From Nonomuraea sp. (GTDB lineage: Bacteria > Actinomycetota > Actinomycetes > Streptosporangiales > Streptosporangiaceae): a stretch of DNA of 15,048 nucleotides. The translations under genes were made by a program, and so were the position numbers. Location of the stretch: positions 1-15,048 of the forward strand of contig JABFVJ010000183.1 of the NCBI GenBank assembly GCA_013362835.1. Direction: 5' to 3'. Positions 10,001 to 15,048 of the stretch are shown piece by piece. A model generated the notes under the pieces. The model was given only the letters and a program-made list of their open reading frames with translations. It searched no databases and was not told the origin of the DNA. The first letter of the stretch is position 1, and each line of letters begins with the position of its first letter.

Positions 10001-10033
10001 CTCCCGCCTTGGCAGGAGCCCTTTGACAGTCAA
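10001..10033. promoter_or_regulatory. Small palindrome and hairpin in the uvrA/MDMPI divergent region
   Basis: TTGACAGTCAA (10023-10033) is a 5-bp dyad around one base. It contains a consensus-like TTGACA on the plus strand and TTGACT on the minus strand, but neither has a well-spaced -10 box. Next to it, 10001-10018 can fold on the minus strand as a 7-bp hairpin with a CAAG loop. These may be -35 or operator elements for one or both divergent genes. Confidence 0.3.
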
Positions 10034-10097
10034 CCGTCTGACCTGCCACTTTATGCCCGAGCCCAACACGGACGCCCAAATGATGAAATATCCAGAC

Positions 10098-10889
10098 ATG
10101 AACGTTCTACCCGCGGTCCAGGCCGAACTCGCCTCCGCGACCAACCAGTTGCTGGCCACGGCCGCGTCCCTCTCCGACGCCGACGTCGCCGCACCCTCCC
10201 TGCTGCCCGGCTGGAGCAGGGGGCACGTGCTCGCCCACCTCGCCGGGAACGCCGCCTCCCACCTCAACCTCCTGACCTGGGCCAGGACCGGCGTACGAAC
10301 CCCGCAGTACTCCTCGGCCGAGGCCAGGGACGCCGAGATCGAGGCCGTCGCCGCCCGTCCGGCCGCCGCGCACCTCGCCGCGCTGGAGGACAGCGCGGGC
10401 CGTCTGGCCGCCGCGTTCCGCGACCTGCCCGGCGAGGCGTGGTCCGCGCCGGTGGAGGGCATGCGCCCGCCGCCGCACCCCGCCTGGTACCTCCTGGTAC
10501 GCCGCCTGCGCGAGGTGGCCGTCCACCATGTGGACCTGGGCGCCGGGTACCGCCCGTCGGACTGGCCGGAGCCGTTCGTCCGCCGCGAACTGCACGACTG
10601 CCGCCTGTCGTGGCCGTACGAGCGCAGCACGGTGAGCGAGATCGTCCTGACCGGCGAGCCGCAGCAAAGGTGGCAGAACCTGGGCAAAGGCCCCGCCGTA
10701 CGGGGTGCGCCCGCCGACATGCTGGCCTGGTTGACCGGAAGGTCGGACGGCGAGGGCGTTACGCTGGTGCCCGCGGGGCAGTCGTCGCCGCCCGGTGCAG
10801 GTGGCGCGGTTCTCCCCGAGCCGCCGCCGTGGCTGTCGATGCCGGCCCCCGCTGATCTGCCCGCGACGCCCCCAGAGGACTACCCATGA
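10098..10889 (+). CDS. Maleylpyruvate isomerase family (MDMPI_N/DinB-type) mycothiol-dependent-like enzyme
   Basis: A member of the actinobacterial maleylpyruvate isomerase superfamily, whose known enzymes use mycothiol and a divalent metal bound by a DinB-like four-helix bundle. The reaction here is not known. The 263-residue product shows LLPGWSRGHVLAHLAGNAASHLNLL (35-59) with His47, and REVAVHHVDL with Glu139 and His143. This H...ExxxH set matches the metal ligands of the mycothiol-dependent isomerase. A C-terminal domain ending PPWLSMPAPADLP is also typical. The start is uncertain: ATGs at 10053, 10080, 10083 and 10098 are in frame with no clear Shine-Dalgarno. I chose 10098 because homology-like sequence begins there. 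The frame stays open far upstream over uvrA, which is only a shadow. Its TGA overlaps the next gene's ATG (ATGA), so the two are translationally coupled. Confidence 0.85.
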   Translation: MNVLPAVQAELASATNQLLATAASLSDADVAAPSLLPGWSRGHVLAHLAGNAASHLNLLTWARTGVRTPQYSSAEARDAEIEAVAARPAAAHLAALEDSAGRLAAAFRDLPGEAWSAPVEGMRPPPHPAWYLLVRRLREVAVHHVDLGAGYRPSDWPEPFVRRELHDCRLSWPYERSTVSEIVLTGEPQQRWQNLGKGPAVRGAPADMLAWLTGRSDGEGVTLVPAGQSSPPGAGGAVLPEPPPWLSMPAPADLPATPPEDYP

Positions 10890-11542
10890 CCTACACAGGC
10901 GACGTCCGGGTCGGTGGCCCCGCCGACGTGCGCGAGCTGCCCGCCCTGACCATCTGCAAACTGGCGGTCGGCCCGTACGACAACAACGCCTATCTGCTGC
11001 GTTCCACCGATACCGGCGAGGGGCTGCTGATCGACGCCGCGGCCGACGCCGACCGGCTGCTGGCGCTCGTCGGCGACCAGCCGCTCGGCGCGATCGTCAC
11101 CACCCACCAGCACGGCGACCACTGGCAGGCGCTCGAACAGGTCGCCAAGGTCACTGGCGCCGAGGTGATCGCCCATCCGCTCGACGCGCCGGCCCTGCCG
11201 ATCCCCGTCGACCGCACGGTCGAGGGCGGCGACACGATCTCCCTGGGCCCGGTGACCCTGCAGGTCATCCACCTGCGCGGCCACACGCCCGGCTCGATCG
11301 CCCTGCTCTACGACGGCGGCCCCGAGGGCCGCCACCTGTTCACCGGCGACTCCCTGTTCCCTGGCGGCGTGGGCAACACCCAGAAGGACCCCGAGCGCTT
11401 CGAGAGTCTCTACACCGACGTCGTCGAACGCATCTTCGACCGCCTGCCCGACGACACGTGGGTCTACCCCGGCCACGGCAAGGACACGACCCTCGGTGCC
11501 GAACGCCCGTCGCTGCCGGAGTGGAAGGCCCGAGGCTGGTAG
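10886..11542 (+). CDS. MBL-fold metallo-hydrolase, glyoxalase II-like
   Basis: A complete 218-residue metallo-beta-lactamase-fold hydrolase of the glyoxalase II (hydroxyacyl-thiol hydrolase) type. The binuclear-metal ligands are all visible: THQHGDH (His74, His76, Asp78, His79), His133 in GHTPGS, Asp155 in FTGDSLF and His197 in YPGHGKDT. There is no signal peptide, so it should be cytoplasmic. Glyoxalase II relatives hydrolyse acyl-thiol esters. Since this organism should use mycothiol rather than glutathione, an acyl-mycothiol substrate is a reasonable inference, strengthened by the ATGA coupling to an MDMPI-family gene. GAGGA lies six bases before the ATG and supports the start. It is followed 10 bp later by a strong hairpin terminator. 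Beta-lactamase activity is unlikely given the glyoxalase II-type GHTPGS and YPGHG spacing. Confidence 0.92.
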   Translation: MTYTGDVRVGGPADVRELPALTICKLAVGPYDNNAYLLRSTDTGEGLLIDAAADADRLLALVGDQPLGAIVTTHQHGDHWQALEQVAKVTGAEVIAHPLDAPALPIPVDRTVEGGDTISLGPVTLQVIHLRGHTPGSIALLYDGGPEGRHLFTGDSLFPGGVGNTQKDPERFESLYTDVVERIFDRLPDDTWVYPGHGKDTTLGAERPSLPEWKARGW

Positions 11543-11552
11543 CACGACACGT

Positions 11553-11585
11553 GCGGCCAGGACGCGTACGAACGCTCCTGGCCGC
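11553..11585. terminator. Bidirectional hairpin terminator between the MBL gene and pssA
   Basis: GCGGCCAGGA (11553-11562) and TCCTGGCCGC (11576-11585) form a perfect 10-bp stem. Inside, after one unpaired C, GCGT and ACGC extend it by four pairs to an ACGA tetraloop. It lies between the stop codons of two convergent genes, so it can serve both. There is no strong T-run, as is common in actinomycetes. Confidence 0.8.
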
Positions 11586-11632
11586 CAAGTACGACATCCA
11601 TCCATCAATGCTGAAGATGGACGATAAATCCC

Positions 11633-12454
11633 CTAGTTGCCGATGCGCTCGGCTTCCTTACGCTGCTCCCGCTTGTAGAACAACATCCGCAGCGGGATCG
11701 CCGCGACGAGCGCGATCTGCATGGACGCGCCGATCTTGATCGGCAGGTCGCCGCCTTCGGGCCAGGCGACCCAGAAGGTGAGGAACGCCACGTTCACCAT
11801 GATCCAGCCGAGGACGACGGCCGCGAGCTGCCCCTTGGGCTTGGGGTACTCGATGCGGCTGACCATCAGCCAGGCCACCCCGAGCATGGCGAGCAGAGTC
11901 CAGATGCTGGGCTGGAACAGCAGCACGATGGAGATCACGGTCATGGCGCCCATGGGGATGGGCAGTCCCATGAAGTCGCCGCTCTTGGTCTTGACGCAGG
12001 CGAAGCGCGCGAGGCGTACGACACCGGCGACGAGCACCGCCGCGGCGGCGGCGAGCACCGCCGTGAAGGGCACCTGGTCGGTGAACCCTCCCCAGACCAC
12101 GATCATGAACGCCGGCGCGAAGCCGAAGCTGATCACGTCGGCCAGGTTGTCCAGCTCGGCGCCCATCGCCGAGGCCCGGAAGCGGCGCGCGACGAGCCCG
12201 TCGAACAGGTCGCAGGTCGCGCCGATGAGCAGCAGCACGATGGCGGTGGCGAAGTAGCTCGGGGCGGGCGTGAACCGGTGCTCGTCCTGAAGCTGCTGGA
12301 TCGCCGAGTACGCCAGGACGCAGACCGCGAGGAACCCGCAGACCGCGTTGCCCAGCGACAGCGAGTCCGCCGCGGACAGGCGGAACGCCTTGCCCACGGG
12401 ACCGCGAGGTTCTTCCTCGTCCGCCTGCCAGCTGCCTGCGTCAGCCGTGGTCAA
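11633..12454 (-). CDS. pssA: CDP-diacylglycerol-serine O-phosphatidyltransferase
   Basis: PssA joins CDP-diacylglycerol and L-serine to give phosphatidylserine, the substrate of the adjacent psd. It is an integral membrane enzyme of the CDP-alcohol phosphatidyltransferase family. The catalytic motif spans residues 82-106: DLFDGLVAR with Asp82, Asp85 and Gly86, Ala89-Arg90, then Gly98, Asp102 and Asp106. The gap between AR and G is seven residues, one fewer than the textbook pattern, as I recall also from Streptomyces homologues. Several hydrophobic segments follow and the C terminus is basic; the length is 273 residues. The start is TTG 12454, supported by GGGGGTGA six bases upstream (12461-12468). 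This makes it overlap the end of psd by 14 bp, indicating translational coupling. Ethanolamine or inositol transferases share the fold, but the pairing with psd favours serine. Confidence 0.92.
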   Translation of the reverse strand: MTTADAGSWQADEEEPRGPVGKAFRLSAADSLSLGNAVCGFLAVCVLAYSAIQQLQDEHRFTPAPSYFATAIVLLLIGATCDLFDGLVARRFRASAMGAELDNLADVISFGFAPAFMIVVWGGFTDQVPFTAVLAAAAAVLVAGVVRLARFACVKTKSGDFMGLPIPMGAMTVISIVLLFQPSIWTLLAMLGVAWLMVSRIEYPKPKGQLAAVVLGWIMVNVAFLTFWVAWPEGGDLPIKIGASMQIALVAAIPLRMLFYKREQRKEAERIGN

Positions 12455-13082
12455 TTCTGGTCACCCCCGCAACCGTCTTCTCCCCCACGGAGACCGCGGG
12501 CGAGATGCCTTCGGGAAGGTAGATGTCGACCCGCGAGCCGAACCTGATGAGCCCGACGCGCTCGGTCTGCGCGACCTTGGCGCCGGCGCTCAGGTAGGGC
12601 ACGATCCTGCGCGCCACCGCGCCCGCGATCTGCACCATCTCGATGTCACCCAGCGCGGTCTCGAAATGCCACACCACGCGTTCGTTCTGGTCGCTGTCCT
12701 TGTTGAACGCCGGCAGGAAGCCACCCGCCACATGCTGCACGGAGGTGACATTTCCCGCAAGAGGCGCACGGTTGACGTGCACGTTCAGCGGACTCATGAA
12801 GATGGCGACCCTCGTGCGGCCGTCCGGCCACGGGTCGATGCTCTGCACCACGCCGTCGGCGGGCGACAGGATCCGGCCGTGGCCGGGAGCGCGTTCGGGG
12901 TCGCGGAAGAACCAGAGCATGCCACCGGTGAGCGCGCTCAGCGGCACGGCCGCCAGGGCCCAGCGCCGGTTCCGGCGCGTCAGCAGCGTGGTGGCGGCCG
13001 CCGCGGCCGCCGTCGGGAGGAGCCACGGGGAGACCCCGCGCGCGAGCCTGACGCGGCTCGGCTTAGCAGAATCGTCTGACAC
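12441..13082 (-). CDS. psd: Phosphatidylserine decarboxylase proenzyme
   Basis: Psd decarboxylates phosphatidylserine to phosphatidylethanolamine using a pyruvoyl group made by self-cleavage. The 213-residue protein is the short type. Two hydrophobic N-terminal segments (about 19-33 and 40-58) precede FFRDPER, ILSPADGVV, FMSPLNVHVNRAPL and the autocleavage site RFGSRVD, where the chain is expected to split between Gly182 and Ser183 to leave the small pyruvoyl subunit. The start is GTG 13082, with AAAGG six bases upstream; a TTG two codons earlier is possible. It is the first gene of the psd-pssA pair and overlaps pssA by 14 bp. Its upstream region holds direct and inverted repeats and may carry the promoter. 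Confidence 0.93.
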   Translation of the reverse strand: MSDDSAKPSRVRLARGVSPWLLPTAAAAAATTLLTRRNRRWALAAVPLSALTGGMLWFFRDPERAPGHGRILSPADGVVQSIDPWPDGRTRVAIFMSPLNVHVNRAPLAGNVTSVQHVAGGFLPAFNKDSDQNERVVWHFETALGDIEMVQIAGAVARRIVPYLSAGAKVAQTERVGLIRFGSRVDIYLPEGISPAVSVGEKTVAGVTRIDHG

Positions 13083-13108
13083 GTACAACCTTTGGTGGTG
13101 ACTGGACT

Positions 13109-13176
13109 AGGCGCTTGCCATGTTGTTACGGGAACTCGCAACTATTACACGGCGCAACTACACAAGCAAAGCGCCT
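13109..13176. promoter_or_regulatory. Repeat-rich upstream region of psd-pssA
   Basis: Two direct repeats of CGCAACTA lie at 13137-13144 and 13153-13160, 16 bp apart. They are flanked by a perfect 8-bp inverted repeat, AGGCGCTT (13109-13116) and AAGCGCCT (13169-13176). The segment is markedly richer in A and T than its surroundings. On the minus strand TTGCTT (13164-13169) followed 16 bases later by TAATAG could be the psd promoter, which would place one direct repeat between the boxes and the other over the -10. The assignment is weak. Confidence 0.4.
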
Positions 13177-13190
13177 CGAAAGCCGTTTCG
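13177..13190 (-). terminator. Small hairpin directly after the terC stop codon
   Basis: CGAAA and TTTCG form a 5-bp stem with a four-base loop, immediately after the terC stop codon. It is short and has no T-run, so termination here is uncertain. Confidence 0.25.
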
Positions 13191-14174
13191 CTAGACCTGC
13201 TCCGGGTGCGTTTGCTCGCCCTCGCCGCTCATCATGCGGGCTTTGATCAGGCTCGCCACCGTGGTGATCGCCATGGTGGCGCCGATGACCGTGAGGGACA
13301 CCCAGATGGGAATTTCGGGCGCCCAGGAGACGCCGCTGGCATGCAACGCCTCCATTATCAGCTTAACCCCGATGAACCCGAGGATGAACGCCAGGCCATA
13401 GCTGATGTAGACGAGCCGCTGCAGCAACCCGCCCAGCAGGAAGTAAAGCTGACGCAGCCCCATCAGGGCAAATGCGTTGGCCGCGAAGACGACGAAGGGG
13501 TCTTTGGTGAGCCCGAAGATGGCGGGAATCGAGTCGAGCGCGAACAGCAGATCGGTGGTGCCGATGGCGACCATCACGATGAGCATCGGGGTCACCATGC
13601 GCCGGCCGTCGATCTTCACGCTGACCTTGGAGCCGACGTATCCCTCGGTGGTCGGGAACGCCTTGCGCACCCACCTGAGCAGGATGTTCTCGTTGAACTC
13701 CTCTTCCTCGCCCTTGAGGTGCTGCCGGATCAGATTGACGGCGGTGTAGACGAGGAACGCGCCGAACACGTAGAACAGCCAGCTGAACCGCTCCAGCGCG
13801 GCGGCCCCGAGCGCGATGAAGATGCCGCGCATGACCAGCGCGAGCACGATCCCGACGAGCAGCACCTTGTGCTGGTAGGCCCGTGGCACCGCGAACCTGC
13901 TCATGATGATGAAGAAGATGAACAGGTTGTCGACGCTCAGACTGTATTCAGTGATGTACCCGGCGAAGAACTCCCCCGCTTTGGCGGCCCCGAACGTGGC
14001 CCACAACCCCACGCCGAACACCGCGGCGAGGGCGACATAGAAGGTGACCCAATATCCGGCCTGCCGCATGGAGAACTCACGAGCTTCACCACGGTCGACG
14101 ATCCACAGGTCGACGGCGAGGACGACCAGGAGCCCGCCGATGACGGCGATCCAGGCCCACATGGGTACGGTCAC
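13191..14174 (-). CDS. TerC family integral membrane protein, probable Mn2+ exporter
   Basis: TerC-family proteins (Alx, MeeF/MeeY) are multi-pass membrane proteins. Several export Mn2+ and are linked to metalation of secreted enzymes; the tellurite-resistance name is historical. This 327-residue protein has about eight or nine hydrophobic segments and the family's intramembrane acidic motifs EYSLSVDNLFIFFIIMSRF and GTTDLLFALDSIPAIFGLTKDPF, whose Asp residues are likely metal ligands. A hydrophilic acidic loop (GEEEEFNEN) lies mid-protein. I chose GTG 14174 as start: GGAGGG lies nine bases upstream, whereas the in-frame ATG at 14198 lies within the loop of the regulatory hairpin and has no Shine-Dalgarno. 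A yybP-ykoY riboswitch immediately upstream strongly supports a role in Mn2+ homeostasis. Confidence 0.92.
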   Translation of the reverse strand: MTVPMWAWIAVIGGLLVVLAVDLWIVDRGEAREFSMRQAGYWVTFYVALAAVFGVGLWATFGAAKAGEFFAGYITEYSLSVDNLFIFFIIMSRFAVPRAYQHKVLLVGIVLALVMRGIFIALGAAALERFSWLFYVFGAFLVYTAVNLIRQHLKGEEEEFNENILLRWVRKAFPTTEGYVGSKVSVKIDGRRMVTPMLIVMVAIGTTDLLFALDSIPAIFGLTKDPFVVFAANAFALMGLRQLYFLLGGLLQRLVYISYGLAFILGFIGVKLIMEALHASGVSWAPEIPIWVSLTVIGATMAITTVASLIKARMMSGEGEQTHPEQV

Positions 14175-14184
14175 GATTACAAAC

Positions 14185-14214
14185 CCTCCGGCATGCATGA
14201 CTCAGTGCCGGAGG
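14185..14214 (-). promoter_or_regulatory. Hairpin masking the terC ribosome-binding site (riboswitch expression platform)
   Basis: On the minus strand CCTCCGGCA (14214-14206) and TGCCGGAGG (14193-14185) are perfect 9-bp complements around a 12-base loop. The 3' arm contains the GGAGG of the terC Shine-Dalgarno, so the hairpin blocks translation. The first five bases of the 5' arm, CCTCC, are also the 3' strand of the aptamer's closing helix P1, so the two structures exclude each other. Confidence 0.8.
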
Positions 14215-14320
14215 TCTCTCCCGCCCGCCGAAAGCGCGGACCGGCAGCCCCGGGGGCCCCGTGGAGCGGGGCTGCACCGTGATGACGGGGCTGTCGCGAA
14301 GGGATACTCCCCTCCCTAAC
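14207..14320 (-). ncRNA. yybP-ykoY (Mn2+) riboswitch aptamer upstream of terC
   Basis: The leader RNA begins GGAGG-GGAGUAU (14315-14304) and ends GAGAGACC-UCC (14220-14210). This fits the conserved yybP-ykoY ends, a P1 helix next to GGAGUAG on the 5' side and A/GAGACC on the 3' side. P1 is GGAGG (14315-14311) with CCUCC (14214-14210). Inside are a GUCAUCAC segment (about 14286-14279) resembling the conserved metal-site loop, a perfect 9-bp helix (14275-14267 with 14252-14244), and a GC hairpin near 14240-14224. This class binds Mn2+ and typically controls terC/alx or mntP-type exporters, as here. Recognition is by eye, not by a covariance model. Confidence 0.85.
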
Positions 14321-14326
14321 CCACGC

Positions 14327-14332
14327 AGTATA
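14327..14332 (-). promoter_or_regulatory. Probable -10 box of the terC riboswitch promoter
   Basis: TATACT on the minus strand is close to the TATAAT consensus. Initiation about seven bases downstream would fall near 14318-14320, right at the 5' end of the aptamer. The -35 region is weak (GGATGA-like). It lies in the 176-bp gap after the glycosyltransferase gene, so terC has its own promoter. Confidence 0.6.
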
Positions 14333-14350
14333 CGCCGAGCAGGGAGCTAA

Positions 14351-15048
14351 TCATCCATCCGATCTTGCCGCCCGATACACCCCGAGAACGGCCTCCACGG
14401 CATCGTCACCGTCCGGCAGCTCCCGCCCCCGCCGCGCCGCCGCCTCCGCCAGCTCGCCCGCGAACTCGGGCTCGCCGAGCACCCTCCGCAGCACGCCCCG
14501 GAACGCCTCGGCGTCCCCGTACGGCACGAGCACCCCGGCGTCGCCGACCAGCCCCGGGATTCCGCCCACCGCGGACGCGATCACCGGCCTGCCCGCCGTC
14601 AACGCCTCGCTGATGTTGAGCGGCAGCCCCTCCCACCGGCTGGCCGCGACCACGACGGCAGCCGCGGCGAGCAGATCGGGAATGTCCTCCCGGTTGCCCA
14701 GCAGCACGACGGGAAGCCTCTGGTCCTCGATCCGCTCCTGCAGCTCGCCCCGCAGCGGCCCCTCCCCCGCGATGGCGAACAGCGGCTCCGGCGCCTCCCA
14801 CGGCCCCGCCGCCACCTCCAGCAAGGTGTCGAGTCCCTTCTGCTGCGCGAGCCTGGCGATGGTGAGCGCGACCGGCCGCTCTCCCGCCCCCAGCTCCTCC
14901 CGGACCTCTGCCGGCGTACGCCTGGCGGGCCGCAACGCCGGCGCCGGCACCACGGCCTCCGCCACGTTCCGCGCCCCCAGCGCTCCCATCCGCGCGCCAA
15001 GCTCCGGCGATACCACCAGAATCCGATCGGCCCGCCGCGCCACGATCC
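14351..15048 (-). CDS. GT4-type glycosyltransferase (5' end beyond window edge)
   Basis: This is the C-terminal half of a GT-B fold, family-4-like glycosyltransferase that transfers a sugar from an activated donor; donor and acceptor cannot be read. The visible 232 codons begin in IVARRADRILVVSPELGARM, a stretch typically found at the end of the N-terminal Rossmann domain. They continue with LTIARLAQQKGLDTLLEVA (donor-site Arg and Lys), FAIAGEGPLRGEL, VVLLGNREDIPDLLAAAAVVV and the hallmark E-x7-E motif in SRWEGLPLNISEAL. GRPVIASAVGGIPGLV and GVLVPYGD follow. The N-terminal acceptor domain lies outside the window; the GTG at 15043 is internal and not a start. It reads toward terC but is separated from it by the terC promoter and riboswitch. 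Lipid, cell-wall or exopolysaccharide glycosylation are all possible. Confidence 0.85.
   Translation of the reverse strand, partial: IVARRADRILVVSPELGARMGALGARNVAEAVVPAPALRPARRTPAEVREELGAGERPVALTIARLAQQKGLDTLLEVAAGPWEAPEPLFAIAGEGPLRGELQERIEDQRLPVVLLGNREDIPDLLAAAAVVVAASRWEGLPLNISEALTAGRPVIASAVGGIPGLVGDAGVLVPYGDAEAFRGVLRRVLGEPEFAGELAEAAARRGRELPDGDDAVEAVLGVYRAARSDG

Noticed and set aside
9882..10097. SOS (LexA) or RecA-NDp/PafBC promoter for uvrA
   Set aside because: I searched by eye for TCGAAC-N4-GTTCGA and for TTGTC(A/G)GTG-N8-TAnnnT and found neither. TTGACAGTCAA is only superficially similar.
10886..11542. Metallo-beta-lactamase (antibiotic resistance)
   Set aside because: The protein lacks an export signal and has glyoxalase II-type motifs (GHTPGS, YPGHG). 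The fold alone does not imply beta-lactam hydrolysis.
13191..14174. Tellurite-resistance determinant
   Set aside because: The name comes from the TerC family. With an Mn2+ riboswitch and no other ter genes, a manganese role is much better supported.

Overview
The window is high-GC actinobacterial DNA, most likely from a sporulating filamentous actinomycete. I infer this from WhiA, a mycothiol-dependent-type enzyme, a Streptomyces-like PssA/Psd pair, frequent GTG/TTG starts, and UvrA/UvrC/RapZ sequences that read like those of Streptosporangiaceae or Streptomyces. A Nonomuraea-like host would fit, but the species is inference. I see no insertion sequences, prophage, CRISPR arrays, rRNA or tRNA; this looks like ordinary core chromosome with a few interesting local structures.

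Layout. (1) 1-4568, minus strand: the conserved run uvrC > rapZ > yvcK > whiA. rapZ and yvcK overlap by a GTGA junction, and whiA is cut by the left window edge. (2) 4652-6150, minus strand: three consecutive genes for Tat-exported, lipid-anchored Rieske [2Fe-2S] proteins that are clear paralogues of one another. (3) 6330-7049, plus strand: a DUF2306 membrane protein, divergent from the third Rieske gene. The shared promoter region carries four copies of GGTCAG. (4) 7041-9881, minus strand: uvrA, overlapping the DUF2306 gene tail to tail by 9 bp. (5) 10098-11542, plus strand: a two-gene operon of an MDMPI_N/DinB-type (maleylpyruvate isomerase family) enzyme and a glyoxalase-II-like metallo-beta-lactamase-fold hydrolase, ending in a strong hairpin shared with the convergent pssA. 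(6) 11633-13082, minus strand: psd > pssA, making phosphatidylserine and then phosphatidylethanolamine. (7) 13191-14320, minus strand: a TerC-family membrane protein behind a yybP-ykoY (Mn2+) riboswitch whose expression platform can be read directly. (8) 14351-15048, minus strand: the C-terminal part of a GT4 glycosyltransferase, cut by the right edge.

How they fit together. uvrC and uvrA supply two of the nucleotide-excision-repair subunits. rapZ, yvcK and whiA link envelope and carbon metabolism to cell division and sporulation. The Rieske trio lies outside the membrane and may carry electrons there; no partner is visible. psd/pssA make phosphatidylethanolamine. TerC is predicted to export Mn2+ at the membrane, controlled by cytosolic Mn2+ through RNA folding.

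The best second-look items are the terC riboswitch with its ribosome-binding-site-masking hairpin, the triple Rieske lipoprotein array with its GGTCAG-rich divergent promoter, and the inverted repeats around both ends of uvrA. No stretch over 300 bp lacks a gene. I did not find a clearly undescribed multi-gene system.
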